Shown: positions 9,862 through 22,782, numbered from the stretch's first letter. The stretch is DNA of 64,000 bases from Erinaceus europaeus (GCF_950295315.1 NC_080175.1:86841581-86905580), one strand, 5' to 3'. Translations and numbers: made by a program. Notes: generated from the letters alone by a model not told the origin.

Positions 9862-10152
9862 GTCCAGGTGGTGGCGCACTTGGTTAAGCACAGACACCGC
9901 AGTGTCTAAAGACCTGGATTCAAGCTCCTGGGGACACCAGCAGGAGGAAAGCTTCATGAGTGGTGAGACAGGCCTGTAGGTGTCTCTCTGTCTCTCTCCC
10001 TCTCTATCTCCCCTTCTCCTCTGACTGTCTCTGTGTCTTTCCAAAAGCAATTAAAATGTTGAAAAGAAAAGAAGAGAAATGAAAAGAGAAAAGAAAAGAA
10101 AAGAAAAGAAAAGAAAAGAAAAGAAAAGAAAAGAAAAGAAAAGAAAAGAAAA
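9862..10152 (+). repeat. SINE with (AAAAG)n tail
   Basis: SINE head GGTGGCGCACTTGGTTAAGCACA and body to about 10060, followed by an AAAAG microsatellite at 10066-10152 that presumably grew from its poly(A) tail. Confidence 0.8.
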
Positions 10153-10154
10153 CC

Positions 10155-10520
10155 TTGTGGTGGCACACTTAGCTTAGTGCACAGGTTTCCATGCACAGGA
10201 ACCTGGGCTCCAGGTCCAGCTCCTCACCTGAAGAGGCAATGCTTTGAAATTGGTGACACAGGTGTGCAGGTGTCTTTCTTTATTTCTCCTTCTCTATCTG
10301 CCTGCCCATCCTATCTCAATTTCTCTCTGCCCTATGAAACAAAAGAGGAAAGAGGAAGGGAGGGAAGGGGATGGGAGATGAAAAAAGGAGAGAAAAAGAG
10401 AGGAGAGGAAACCAAAAAAAGCCTGAACATATGAGTAGTGGGTTGTCGTGCCTTCTCCAAGGCACCGAACCCCAGAGATAACTCTGGAAGAAAGAGGAGG
10501 AGGAGAAGGAGAAGAAGAAG
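10155..10520 (+). repeat. SINE, diverged, directly after the AAAAG tract
   Basis: Head GGTGGCACACTTAGCTTAGTGCACA, a purine-rich middle (AGGAAGGGAGGG) and the 3' module ending CCAGAGATAACTCTGGAAG. Confidence 0.7.
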
Positions 10521-10707
10521 TTATGATCAAAACAATTTAAAATATATGCTAATACTAAATACTATAATCTTAAAGCAGCAATTGTTTATTCTGTAGATTT
10601 CAGAGAAAACATTAAGTTTCAGAGATCTTTGCGGTGATTACTTAGTTTTCTCACTGGAAATATCTGTTTTGCTGAATTCAACAACAGGAGTAGTACAAAT
10701 ATAAAGA

Positions 10708-10995
10708 ATGTTGTGGGAGCTGGGCAGTAGCGCAGCGGCTTAAGCGTAGATGGCGCAAAGCACAAGGACCAGCAGAAGGATCCTGGTTCAAGCCCCAGGC
10801 TCTCCACCTGCAGGGGAGTCACTTCACAGGAGGTGAAGCAGGTCTGCAGGTGTCTATCTTTCTCTCCCTCTCTCTGTCTTCCCCTCCTCTCTCCATTTCT
10901 CTCTGTCCTATCCAACAATGGCAACAGACAACAATAATAATTACAACAATAAAGCAACAAGGGCAACAAAAGGGAATAAATAAATTTAAAAAGAA
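10708..10995 (+). repeat. Hedgehog SINE, full-length
   Basis: Starts GGGAGCTGGGCAGTAGCGCAG, has the B-box-like GGTTCAAGCCC and the TATCCAACAA body, and ends GGGAATAAATAAAT. Confidence 0.9.
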
Positions 10996-12027
10996 TACAA
11001 CATAAAAAAGAATGTTGTCCACATATAGATGGTGCTAGCTTTCTTTGGGCATAACACTGTTTTGTGTTATATTCAAATGTGAAACAAGACACAAATGAAT
11101 AATTTTGTAGACCCTAATACAAAGAGATCTTTACTGAAACCAATAACAAGTTGAAAATCCCAAATAGTACACAGCAGGTGGGTTTTTTCTCCCTGCCCTA
11201 TGCTTTTGCATTTGGGAGTTCATTCTTTACAATACAAATTATTCCTCATAACTTCTTCCCTAATCAACCTTAGCATTGAAATTATTTAACAAATTTCCCA
11301 TTTATTAGGAGTAGAAATAAAACTATTCATATGATTCCTTTCAAGATTTACTTCTGAAACCATTCATGAAACACGAAAAGTAAAATCCTTAAAGGCCATT
11401 TATCTCTTAGCAGTGGCATTTTCTCACCAAGGCTTCTGAATTCTGAGACCTTTCTTCCATTTTAGTTTTCTGCCTTTTCAAACAGGTCACAACTGCAGGC
11501 CTGACAGGAAAAGAAATGTAGTCCCTCTAATTCATTGTGAGTCTACTTGTACTTCACCTTCTTCACATTCTGCCTTTTGTCAGATCCCATCTGAAATCAA
11601 ATCACTACTAGCCAAGGCCATGTCCACACAAAAGATGGCAGAGTTAGATGTGTTCAAGTAAGATCATAATTCTGTTTATAACACTTTACTTGGAAATGGG
11701 AAATACCAGCCCCAGGGCTAGAAGACATATAGGTAAGAGTTTGCAGAATTTGGTCCCACCAAATATATTTGCTTTATTTTATCACTAATGCCTGCAATTA
11801 ATCAATTCTTATCCTGAAAAAAATTAAAACAGAAATGTTAAAGATTCAGTTTGTTTTTAGAATTTTTATTATCTATGCAACATTTGTATAGGAAAGCTTT
11901 TACAAAAACAACATATTTTACTTGATTCTTCTTATCCATTTTCCTCATGTAAACATGAATCTATCACACAATACAGATTATATACACACAAAATAATTGT
12001 ATAGAATATATATTTCAAAATGTAGTC
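10996..12027. other. AT-rich spacer, nothing recognised
   Basis: No convincing coding frame, RNA gene or repeat family was recognised in this interval. Confidence 0.4.
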
Positions 12028-12350
12028 AAAGGGAGCATGGAAGTAGCACACTGGCTTAAGGGTTAAGCACTTAGTGCAAAACGCAAGGACCTGCTCAAGG
12101 ATCCTGGTTCGAGTCTCCAGCTCCCCACCTGCAAGGGGGAAGCTTCACAGGCAGTGAAGCAGGTCTGCAGGTATCTGTCTCTATCCCTCTCTCTCTTTCC
12201 CTCCTTTCTCCATTTCTCTCTGTCCTATCCAACAACAAGAACAGCAACAACAATAATGGAAAAAATAATAATAAAAACATGGTCTCCAGGAGCAGTGGAT
12301 TCGTAGTGCAGACACCGAGCCCCAGCAATAACCCTGGAAGAAAAAAAAAG
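12028..12350 (+). repeat. Hedgehog SINE, long form
   Basis: Full body plus the 3' extension GGTCTCCAGGAGCAGTGGATT...CCCCAGCAATAACCCTGGAAG, which only some copies carry (also at 20531, 58816 and, in reverse, at 19742). Confidence 0.88.
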
Positions 12351-13092
12351 TCAAAGAACTCCTAAGAGGTATACAGAATAACTTCATTCTCTTCATCCTA
12401 GTAGAACACATTGTGTAGAGACACAAAACTAAACCATTCCACAAACACTAGACCATAAATCTTCCCTGTTTTTAGCCACACTACACATTATTATTGCAGC
12501 TTTTCTCTGTAGCCGAAGACAAAGAAGTGCATTTTAACAAAATCCTATAAATGCAAACTCAATATGAATAGATGCTTGTAAAAATGCATGAACATGAAGT
12601 TATAAGAAATAAAAATGGGGCATTTATAAAAAATATTTAGAATGATGTATATCCACTGAAGTTTGCCATTAACTCCTGCCTGTCACTTTCTCCTCTCTTA
12701 CGTCAAGCAGCAGATGCACTTTTAAGTCTTTGCTGTGGTAGTCACATTGCTTTTAAGTATGTGTCCAAATTTCAGCTCTGCTATACATGAAAACTTCTTT
12801 ATAGTCCAAGGAACAAATATGCACTGCTCTGAGTAACTTCATTTAATATAAAGATAAAATTGAAGTACCTAACTACTTGATAAGTGTGATGTCTACTTTT
12901 GGGTGATCTCTAGGAACAAGCTGGTGTATGTTTATAAATCCAGTTCCTCACACTCCAGCTCTGCACCAGGGCTGTATCATTCCCTCAAATACAGAACTTA
13001 CATATCACTCTATCTGTGCTGCTTCCCTCTGAAATTATTGTGCTCAGTGGCCACTACAGCAATTAGCTATCTTGACATTCCAGTAACTTTCT
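12351..13092. other. Spacer, nothing recognised
   Basis: No gene or repeat recognised; an open frame at 12903-13094 shows no recognisable domain. Confidence 0.35.
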
Positions 13093-13345
13093 AGGCAGGG
13101 CGGTAGCACACCCAGTAAAGCACAGCTGTTATAATATATAAGGACCCTGATATTTAGTTCCTGGCCCCCTTCTGCAGGGGGAAATTTCAGGAGTGAGGGA
13201 GCAGTGGGTTGTCTCTCTACATTTTGCTCTCTCTGTTGATATTCCCTTTCTCTCCATCACTCTCATATACTCTTTCATTCTTTCAATCTCTTTTATCTCT
13301 TTCTCTCTCTTTCCCCATCTCTATTTCTCTATCTCCATTTAAAAA
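13093..13345 (+). repeat. Diverged SINE
   Basis: GGGCGGTAGCACACCCAGTAAAGCACA head with an old, mutated body and a long CT-rich tract. Confidence 0.65.
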
Positions 13346-13434
13346 ATTGTCTACCAGGAAATAATGGAGCCGTGCAGGAACCAAATATTAGTAGGAAAAC
13401 AAATACAGAATAATAACAAAATGATAACCACTTT

Positions 13435-13878
13435 TGTTGTTTTCGCTGGGCTAGGTTGCTTTCGCCGGGCTGGCTTCACGGGCGGGTAACAGACGACCAG
13501 GGACTCGTGGTTGAGCTGTAGGCAGTATCTCTTTATTCATGCAGGACGCAGCACAATCTAAGACGAGCTAAGCTAAACTCAAAGTACAGTACCGTAAAAC
13601 TCACAATGCTGTCTTTATATATACTTGCCAAGTAGGGTGGAAACAGGATGTGACATAGAGAGGGTAGAGAGAAAAGTGACTGGTGAAAATCAGAGTGTGA
13701 CAAGGAGGGGGCGGAGCAGGTGAGAATCCTATCACTGAACCACCAATGCCCTGGAGGGAGGGTGGTGCTTGTTAACAGTGGTTATGTAAATAGAATGCAG
13801 TGATTATGTAAATAGAATAGTGTTAAGCAGGGGGGATTTAAACCAAATGAAACAGAAGGGGTTTCATGCATACCAACA
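13435..13878 (-). repeat. Solo LTR, same family as the 48323-51079 element
   Basis: On the minus strand it begins TGTTGGTATGCATGAAACCCC and ends AAAACAACA. It aligns by eye along its whole length with the 448-bp LTRs at 48323 and 50632, with scattered differences. It is flanked by the 6-bp duplication CACTTT at 13429-13434 and 13879-13884, so this is a genuine insertion reduced to one LTR by recombination. It is clearly older than the pair at 48323/50632. Confidence 0.88.
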
Positions 13879-14217
13879 CACTTTTTTTAAGTAAACAGGA
13901 AAACTGCCAACGTAATGACACCACTAACAAGTCAGGTATGGACAGAGAAAGATTCCGATAAAGACCCAGACCTTTAAACATGTACTTAGTTGCAATTTTT
14001 GTCAGAGTTCCTTGACTAAAAATTTGACTTTGGTAGGGAATATCTATTGTTATTAAAATCATCATCTATTGAAACAGAGAGAGTCTAGAGACCCAGGGAT
14101 AATTACGTGACCAAGTTTTTAAAAATTTATTCTTAATTAATTAAATTGTTATTAATTCAATATAGGAACTTCACACTACAGCTACAATTTATAATTCATT
14201 GTAAAAAGGGAAGCAAA

Positions 14218-14510
14218 AGGGAGTTGGGTGGTAGCACATCGGGTTAAGCGCATGTGGCACAAAGCTCAAGGACCAGTGTAAAGATCCTGGTTCAAGCCCC
14301 GGCTCTCCACCTGCAGGAGAGTCGCTTCACAGGTGGCGAAGCAGGTCTGCAGGTGTCTATCTTTCTCTCCCCCTCTCTGTCTTCCCCTCCTCTCTCCATT
14401 TCTCTCTGTCCTATCCAACAATGACATCAATAACAGCAGTAATAACTATAACAATAAAAAAACAAGGAAAACAACAAAAAAGGAATAAATAAATATTTTT
14501 TAAAAGGGGA
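14218..14510 (+). repeat. Hedgehog SINE, full-length
   Basis: GGGAGTTGGGTGGTAGCACATCGGGTTAAGCG head through a TATCCAACAATGAC body to an AATAAATAAAT tail. Confidence 0.9.
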
Positions 14511-15417
14511 AGCAGGGCTGGAGATGTCACTCTGTAGCAAACCATACGCTTTGCAGCTTGCTGTTTTGTATCTGAATGCTAGCATCCTCCCCTCCCCCAC
14601 CAAAAAAAAAAAAAAAGCAAATCTCCTGAAGCTAGATTTCTTCCATCCAAAGTATCCTTAAGCACACTTTTACTTCTTAGTTGTTTGTGAGAAAGTAGAT
14701 AAAATGAGTTACTCCTAGAGACTGATCTCATTTGGGAGAAAGGTTATAGCTCAGCTGAGGGTAAGATTTAAATTTCCTGACAACCATAAGTCATAGACCA
14801 ACTGCCTGTAACCATATTGGTGTGTAACACTCTCATTGTAGGAATAAAGATGAGGTCTTCATTTTTACATCAAAACAAGGGGAAGTTCCCTTATACTGCT
14901 ATTCAAGAGCAAAAACATATCAAAAACATTTAGGACTTACAGTTTGATTTTGTTAATGCTTGACTTTATTGTAGTTGAGCAGTGCTACTGTAACTACACA
15001 TCGTGACTTAGTGTTTGACTTCTTGATTATAGTCAGCAAGAAAATCCCATGTCTTCTTTATATGACTATACCAAGTGTTTTATCACACAGGTTAATCATA
15101 TGTAGTCCAACCTCAGCTGGTCGTCTTTTCTGTTTCACGTCAACCTTGAGTGAATAATAAATTAAATGCTATTTGAACCTAACAGGGCTTATGAAGTCTA
15201 AAAGAGATCTTAAAGTTGAAGTAGAAAAAAAAAAAATCTGTCTACTGAAAAATGTAGTGGCCGCTCCTTACAACTTTTTAAAGATTTTCTTAACTATTAT
15301 TTTAGTCCTGATTAGGAAATTCTTCCAGTTAGACTTCATTAATTCTCCTGATCAAAATATTGCCAATGGAGATGATGCAATAAAGTATAGCATTCCATAA
15401 AACCTTGACCTATATTT

Positions 15418-16115
15418 TGTGGGGCTATGTGTAAGCTTGATAGATCTTAGGGAGAACTCCCCCATCCTTGGATGGAGGTCTGAGAAGATAGCCTCTTGTT
15501 AGTCTCTCTCAACAGAGGTGAGCAAAGGGGAGAAACCGTCTCTCAGACTAAGTTCTTCCCTTCTTGACTCTCAAGCCCACAGAAACCTCAATACCCCTTT
15601 CCATTAACTGCAGGCCACATGGCCACCTACTTTAAGATTCATTTACTCAAAGTTCACCTCACCTTCTGATCACAGAGGAAAACACACCTTATCACACACT
15701 CCATCATATACCTCAGACCACAAATGAGAAATTCCAAACTATATGGCCTTTTGATATCCATCTTCTCTCTGTCTCACCCTACTGGTTTTACCCCTATGCT
15801 TCTCTCAAATACCTTTGGATAATTAAGTTGCTTGTGTCATGGAGAAAGACTGTCTTGTATCTCATCAATTCCTGTCATACCAGCCCCCTACCATAGAGGC
15901 AAGCTGACCTTTAAGAAATCTGTAATTTCTGACATGTTTGAAAGATGTTCTTTGTTTGGTTTTCTATTTAAACTCTTGCCCACTTGCTAATAAATGAGAT
16001 TTTGAGAACACATCATTTTATCCCCGGTGTCTCTGCTTCGTTTCGTCCCTTGAGTGATTGAGAGAGAACCAGTCGGTTGCCATCCTGCTGGTGTCACCCC
16101 ACCAGAAAGCCGACA
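15418..16115 (+). repeat. Solo LTR of an endogenous retrovirus (about 700 bp)
   Basis: Begins TGTGGGGCTATG and ends AAAGCCGACA, flanked by the direct repeat ATATTT (15412-15417 and 16116-16121). It contains TATTTAAACTC (TATA-like) and CTAATAAATGAG (polyadenylation signal) near 15965-16000. The sequence is unlike the other LTRs in the window. A 6-bp duplication favours a class II (beta-like) source, but the family is not identified. Confidence 0.75.
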
Positions 16116-16867
16116 ATATTTAATATTTTACATGATTTAAAATACATATGGAGAGATTCTATTTCAGTTCAGTAATTTAGTTTTCATTGAGGAACAAAAA
16201 ATGAATATGTAAATTGAAATATTTAAACATAAGCTCTTACTAATTGGTTTTTAAAAGGAATTTGTGGTTGAAAGTACATTTTTCATAATTTTTGGAATAA
16301 CTCAAAACATAGGCATTTGATAAACAATAATTACAAGGGATATAAAGCCTTTTTTCTAGAATCTGAATTGAGAAAATTAAAATGTTCAATTACTTAGACT
16401 GTTTACAATAGAGAGTATTAGATAAGATGAAATAAAAGTGACACAAAAAGTTTTTTTTGATAATCTCACAATTTTAAGAACTATGTCTGATAAAATTATG
16501 TGAAATCACAAACATCTTAAAACTTAACTACACTATTTCAAGTAGCTAAGAGCAAAGAGGAGACATCTGTCAGAGGAATCAGCAAGAGAGAATGACAAGA
16601 TCAAGAGAAGCTGAGAACCTGTAAGTTGGAAAATAGTTTGTGACATGATCTTCTATTTTTATGTAAGTGATTGCAGATGTGTCTAGTAAAGAAATGCATT
16701 ACTTGTTAAAAAAAGAAATTTCCTGAAATAGTCCCAACTATAAAAAAAATCATCAGTTTAAGAAATTACATATCTGTAAAGAGAATGAATCATTGTTTTG
16801 TTCTAATCAAACACTGCATTAGTTGAGAATATAATATGATCAATAAGATCAAATAAGATAATCTTTC

Positions 16868-17150
16868 AGGGGAGTCGGGCAGTAGCACAGCAGGCTAAGC
16901 ACAGGTGGTGCAAAGTGCAAGGACTGGCTTAAGGATCCCGGTTCCAGTCCCTGGCTCCCCACCTGCAAGGGGAGTCACTTTACAAGAGGTGTCTGTCTTT
17001 CTCTCCCCCTCTCTGTCTTCCCCTCCTCTCTCCATTTCTATATTCCTATCCAACAACAATGACATCAATAACAACAAAAATAATAACTACAACAATAAAT
17101 AAAACAAGGGCAACAAAAGAGAAAATAAATACATATAAAAATTAAAAGAA
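16868..17150 (+). repeat. Hedgehog SINE, full-length
   Basis: GGGGAGTCGGGCAGTAGCACAG head, B-box-like GGTTCCAGTCC, TATCCAACAACAATGAC body. Confidence 0.88.
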
Positions 17151-17159
17151 AGATAATCC

Positions 17160-18720
17160 TTCAGGTATTGTGCAGGGTTGTGATACTTCCTATAAAAATC
17201 AGTTTTAAATTCCCATTCTTTTCAAGTTTCCATGACCTGCTCTGTTTAACACAAATAGTATTTCTCAAAAAGTATATGTATAGCTTACGACAATTAACTC
17301 TTGCGTCTCAAGATTTTGACCTAGAAAAACAATCTGGCTGTGTAATAATCAGGAAGATATTTATTTCAGAACAAGAGTCATAATTCAATGTGTATACATA
17401 ACCCAGGGGCAATCCTAGACATACGTAATATTGTGGTTAGAGCATTGTGGATTTTTAAAGCCTCTAGCAGGAAAGTGATCTACACTGAGATCTGAGATCC
17501 TTTATTATGAAGCTTTGGATGTATCTGTAAATTTGTCAGTGCATGATTGGTGGGCTGAAGACTGGTGTGGACAACCTGGTGTGGGTAATGAGATGTCTAT
17601 TTCCTGTATCAAGGTGCTAAATTGCTAAGTCAACCACTTGATTTTTATCTACAGAGTTAGTGTGACACCTTTGTGACAAGACTATGCTATGTTTAAGTCA
17701 AGGCAGGTCCTTCAGGTGCAACCTCAGTGAAACTTTCTGAACAAATAGAAGGCAGACACCATGCATTTCATATATTCTTCATATCCTGAAAGCTGCCTAG
17801 AATACAAAAACAAAGAGAAAATTAAAAAGAAATAAAAAGTTATATACAGACATAGAAAATAGTTGAAACTCATGATGAAGCTATCCCAGTTTTACTAATT
17901 AATCTGTCTCTCAAGATTCCGGGTTTGCAGATGGCAAACCCTCTTCACAAACAGTTGCTCAAACATCATGCTTCAGCTCTTGGTCTGCCTGGCTCCTAAA
18001 AGATCCGTTTTTACCCTAAAACTTCATTGTATTTCTATAATGCAGGTCATAAAATTTTTATTATTTTATGAAACTTTACAGACCCCATATCAACACACAC
18101 AAAAGTTAAGTCCAAATAGATTCCAGACATCATCCAAATAGATTACAGAAATCATTAAATATGTAAACTGGCAGAACACTTCATAATCTGTGCTTCAGAA
18201 ATGTCTTCAAGGACTCACAGTCAACAGCAAGGAAAACAAAGTCAACCATATATATTGGGTTCAATCTCTACCATGTTTCCACTTTTACCTAGGCTCATTT
18301 CACTTGACAGCTAAAGTCGATTGTGTACTACAATTTTATGGGGGTTAGGGGAGTTGCATCATTCAATTAACAATGGAGGTTGGCCCCTAGTGTCTGGACA
18401 GCTATGGCAGTATCTAGGGATATTGGTAGGCTGGGAATGGAAGTAGATGATGCCTGAGGGTTCCCTCAGTCTTGCATTCACAAAGATGGAGGGACTGCTT
18501 CTGGGAGAGAGTCCACAGAAGTTGTCAATGAATAAGACATCTGGGTCACAAGTGAACTCTAGAAGAAGTCTCAGTTTTAGGCTCATTGGATACTCAATGT
18601 TATGTGAATATTTCAGGGAAGCCTTATTTGAGCCATCTATGGAATCAACTTAGAGTTGATTATGGAATCAACGTAGAGTCTTGCTACGGGTGTCACAGGT
18701 GTTACCAGTCCCTGCTTCTT
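17160..18720. other. Spacer, nothing recognised
   Basis: No identifiable gene. Parts of 18240-18720 may belong to a degraded L1 3' UTR or other old repeat, but I cannot place them. Confidence 0.35.
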
Positions 18721-18729
18721 TGTACTTTT

Positions 18730-19735
18730 TTTAAAAATTATTTATTTATTTATAAAAAGGAAACACTGACAAAACCATAGGATAAGAGGAGTACAACTCC
18801 ACACAATTCCCACCACCAGAACTCCATATCCCATCCCCTCCCCTGATAGCTTTCCTATTCTTTATCGCTCTGGGAGTATGGACCCAGGGTCATTGTGAGA
18901 TGCAGAAGGTGGAAGGTATGGCTTCTGCAATTGTGTCCTCTCTGAACATGGACATTGATAGATTTATCCATACTCCCAGCCTGCCTTTCTCTTTCCCTAG
19001 TGGGACATGCTTCTGGGGAATAAATCAGAGATCCAGGACACATTGGTAGGGTTGTCTGCCCAAGGAAGTATGGTTCGCATCATGCTAGCATCTGGAACCT
19101 GGTGGCTCAAAAGAGAGTTAACATACAAAGTCAAACAAATTGTTGTAAAATTATGGACCTAAAGGCTGGAATAGTGCAGATGAAGAGTTGGGGGGGGGGG
19201 GAGGGTTCCTCCATTGTGTAGATAGCTAGTAGGCATATTTTAGTTATATTCCAAAGGGCCTGTGGCTTACTTTTGATTGATAACGGCAGCCTCTCTTTTG
19301 TCCCTACCTTTGCAGTGAGTGCAAGTGTATCACAGTTCTCCTACTTTGCACTCATTCTCTAAGTGATGTCCACCTTTTCAAAATTTGAGGTTACTACAGT
19401 GCCAATGAACAGTTTTGATCTCTCAGAATTATTGCAATATCCACTCATAACAATCATGATGTACCTGGATACTTAGCAAGCCTTAGAGCAAAACAGTGTT
19501 CATTTCTGGGAGGAGGGAAGATTTAATGGTAGATTAATGGAAGATTTAATTTGTTGACACCTGGATACAATTTCTCATCACTCATGACAGGTATCTGCAA
19601 AACGTTCTCAGCCTAGTTTAAGCCTTTTCCCTTCATCACGCACTAGGATCCCAATGCTGTCTTCACATATTCTCATACCCACCCACCCAACCCTGAGATA
19701 TTTATTTATTTTAATTAATTGACTAGTTAATGAAT
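18730..19735 (-). mobile_element. L1 3' end (antisense), 3' UTR with poly(A)
   Basis: The plus strand starts with a T/A-rich tail, then CCATAGGATAAGAGG, CACACAATTCCCACCACCAGAACTCC and CTGGGAGTATGGACCCAGGGTCA. This is the reverse of the hedgehog L1 3' UTR also seen forward at 39000-39360 and 46010-46395. A run of 13 G sits near 19190. Confidence 0.75.
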
Positions 19736-19741
19736 TAATTT

Positions 19742-20068
19742 TTCCTCCAAGGTTATCAATGGGGCTCGGTGCCCGCACTACGAATCCGCTGCTCCTGGAG
19801 GCCATTTTTCCAATTTTGTTGCCCTTGTTGTTGTTGCTGTTGTTATTGTTGCCATTGCTGCTGTTGTTGGATAGGACAGAGAGAAATTGAAAGAGGAGGT
19901 GAAGACAGAGAGGAGGAGAGAAAGACACCTGCAGATCTGCTTCACTGCTTGTGAACCGAACCCCCTGCAGGTGGGGAGTCTGGGGCAGAACCTAGATTCT
20001 CACGCAGCCATTCCGTGCGCTTTGCACCATGTATGCTTAACCCGAGGCGCTACTGCCCAGCCCCCTGA
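19742..20068 (-). repeat. Hedgehog SINE, long form, antisense
   Basis: Reverse of the SINE, from CTCCAAGGTTATCAATGGGGCT (3' module) through TTGTTGGATAGGACAGAG to GAGGCGCTACTGCCCAGCCCC (head). Confidence 0.88.
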
Positions 20069-20079
20069 AATCATTGCTT

Positions 20080-21364
20080 TGGTACAGTACTCTATACCTA
20101 CTTAAAGTGTTACCCTGTATTCTCTTTGTTTTCTAAACCCTACCTATAAATGAGATCATTCAATATTTGCTTGGCTTTTTTGGCTTATCTCACTTAACAT
20201 GATTCTTTGGGGATCTAAGAAAGATGAGGTAAAGGGATAACTTCATTATTTTTTAACAAATAAGCGGTATTCCATTGTAGATATGCACCAGACCTTTCTT
20301 GGCCATTCATTCATCATTTTGGTTGCTTCCATGTTTAGACTACTGTAAACTGTGCTTCATTGCATTGTTATGTGTGTGATGCAGATTCGAGCGTTTCTCC
20401 GTTGCTAGGAGCTTAGGTGCACACAGTTGTCTTCAGATAGATTTCCTTGCTTGCTTTGGGCATATCCCCAGGAGAGGAACTGCCAGGTCATAAGAGAAAT
20501 CTACTTATGTTCTTAAAAGTCTCCAGGCTGGGGATCGGGCAGTAGTGACACAGGTTAAGCGCACATGGTTCTAAGTGCACGGACCAGCCTTAAATACAGG
20601 GGGGTAGCTTTGCAAGCAGTGAAGCAGGTCTGCGGGTGTCTATCATTCTCTCCCTCTCTCTCTCTCTCTTCCCCTCATCTCTCGATTTCTCTCTGTGCTA
20701 TCCAACAAGAACAGCAATAACAACAATAGCAATAATAACAACAAGGGCAACAAAAATGGGGGGAAGGGAAATGGCCTCCAGGAGCAGTGGATTCGTAGCT
20801 CAGGCACTGAGCTACGAATCCTGGCAATAACCCCGAGGCCATAAACAAACAAACAAACAAACATTCTCCAGGCTGTTTTCCACAGCATTTGGAACAGTTC
20901 ATATTCCCACCAGAAGTGCAAAATCGTTCCTTCACCCCTCCTCACCAACACTTTATTTTCTAAAATGCTTCAGTCAGCATCCTCACAGGTTTAAAGTGGT
21001 ATCTCATGGTTGCCTGTATTGATATTTCTCTAATAATCAGTGACTGATCATATTTCAGATCTGCTGACCCTCTAGTACTCTCCCTTCATGAAGATTCTGT
21101 ATATGTCTTCTCCTTATGTCTTTATATTTTTTCTTGCTAAGTCTAGTGAGTTCTTGATGTATTTTAGCTGTTAAGCCTTTTGTCTGGTACATGACAGGTA
21201 AAGATTTTCTCCCGTTTCACTGGGAATCTCAGCTTTTTTGTGTGGTGGTTCTTCTTACTGTGCAGAAGCTTTTCAGTTTGATACAGTCTCACTGATGTAT
21301 TTTTTGGTTTTGTCTTCTTTGCAAGGTGGACTTGAGTTGTCAAAGATGTTTCTTAAGTTCACAT
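20080..21364 (-). mobile_element. Antisense L1 ORF2 3' portion, interrupted by a SINE
   Basis: The minus strand gives degraded ORF2 C-terminal and downstream sequence: the plus strand has the reverse of the AATGGAATACC and CATTTGGAACAGTTCATATTCCCACCAGAAG segments. A SINE splits it at 20531-20864. Too degraded to encode protein. Confidence 0.65.
20531..20864 (+). repeat. Hedgehog SINE inserted in L1, with 11-bp target duplication
   Basis: Flanked by TCTCCAGGCTG at 20520-20530 and 20865-20875, a clear L1-type target duplication. Its 3' module carries an unusual perfect inverted repeat (see findings). Confidence 0.92.
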
Positions 21365-22180
21365 AGGGGAGGAGATGGGACACAGAGTTCTGGTGGTGGG
21401 AACTGTGTGGAGTTGTACTGCCCTTATCCTATGGTTTTGTCAATTTTTCCTTTTTATAAATGAAAAATAAAAGAAATTTCAACAAGAAAAAATAGAAAAG
21501 TAATTTTGAGAATTTTAATTCTTATATGTGTGGCTATTATGATTTTTTCTAACAGCGTATATTCTACTGATTGTGACACATTATCTGTAACAAGAGAATT
21601 GTACCCAGGGCTTTATATGTCCAAAGTATGACTCTACCACTGAGCTACATTCTCAGCTCAAACTACTGCATATGTTAGACTAGAAAAGTGATATGTGCAG
21701 TTCTTTGTAGTACCATAAGATATAGTTATGCACTAACATGAATTACAATTATTTTTTTCTGTTTTTTATTTATAAAATGGAGATATTGACAATACCATAG
21801 AATAAGAGGGGTGCAATTCCACAATATTTCCACCGCCAGAACTCCCTGTCCTACCCCGCCCCCCTTGAAAGCTTTCTTATTCTTTATTCCTCTGGGAGTA
21901 TGGACCCAGGGTATTATGAGGTACAAAAGGTGGAAAGTCTGACTTCTGTAATTGCTTCTCCAGCTGGACATGGGCATTGGTAAGTTCTTCCACACTCCCA
22001 GCCTGTCTCTCTATTTCTCTAGTGGGGCAGGGATCTGCAGAGGTGGGGTTCCAGGACACATTGGTGGGGTCATCTGCCCAGGGAAGTCAGGGTGGCATCA
22101 TGGTGACATCTGGAACCTTGTGCCTGAAACACAGTAGTGGAGGGTGGCACAGCTGGTCAAGCACACACAGTACAATTAAT
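21365..22180. mobile_element. L1 3' UTR pieces in both orientations, plus a SINE head
   Basis: 21365-21475 is a sense L1 tail (TTCTGGTGGTGGGAACTGTGTGGAG to AAATAAAAG). 21755-22125 is an antisense L1 3' UTR (CCTCTGGGAGTATGGACCCAGGG, then GGACACATTGGTGGGGTCATC). A short SINE head fragment follows at about 22130-22185. Confidence 0.7.
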
Positions 22181-22782
22181 TTTTAATATGAACCCCTAGA
22201 GATACCAATAGGTGAGAATAGTTACAAGACACATTCCTCTGATACCTCACAGTTTTACTCATTTTTTAAGTCATTTTAATGTAGGGTTAATGGTTGACAG
22301 CCAACTTGTTGACACACGGGTACAATTCCTCATCTTCTCATGAAAGTTGCTTGCAAAATACTCTCACCCTCCACTTAGGTACCCTTCTCCCACCATATAT
22401 TTTTCATCATCGACATATCCCATTTTCAGTAGAAACTGAATAAAAAATGAATAAAGTTTTATCATTTAACAGCTCAATAAACTAGTTTAAACAATAGACA
22501 TACTGCTAAAAGGATAATGTTAGATAGAAAATATCTACATTTGTATTCTCCACAACTAGACTCTGAGACCAAATTTTGAGTATAAGTAGTGTATCTGGGA
22601 GTTGATTCAATAATATTAATAAAGATGTGGTAGCAGGAAAGAGGAAGTAAAGGCCCCTATGGACAATGAAAGCCAGTCTTGGCTGTGTATAGCAAGGAAA
22701 CTGAAGAATTTATTCTCCATTTCTATTTGGTACTGGTTATTTTTTACATTAGTAAGTTAGTAATTATTATTACTATTATTTA

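Noticed and set aside
9954..10196. ORF with FLFFSFLFFSF repeats
   Set aside because: Translation of the (AAAAG)n microsatellite.
10740..10800. Possible tRNA genes from GGTTCAAGCCC B-box matches
   Set aside because: These are the tRNA-derived heads of SINEs; no full cloverleaf or 3' acceptor pairing is apparent.
10619..11092. Leucine/cysteine-rich or serine-rich ORFs across SINEs (also at 12095, 20643, 46534, 55227, 56776)
   Set aside because: They translate the pyrimidine tract and ACAACAATAAT tail of SINEs and recur wherever the repeat does.
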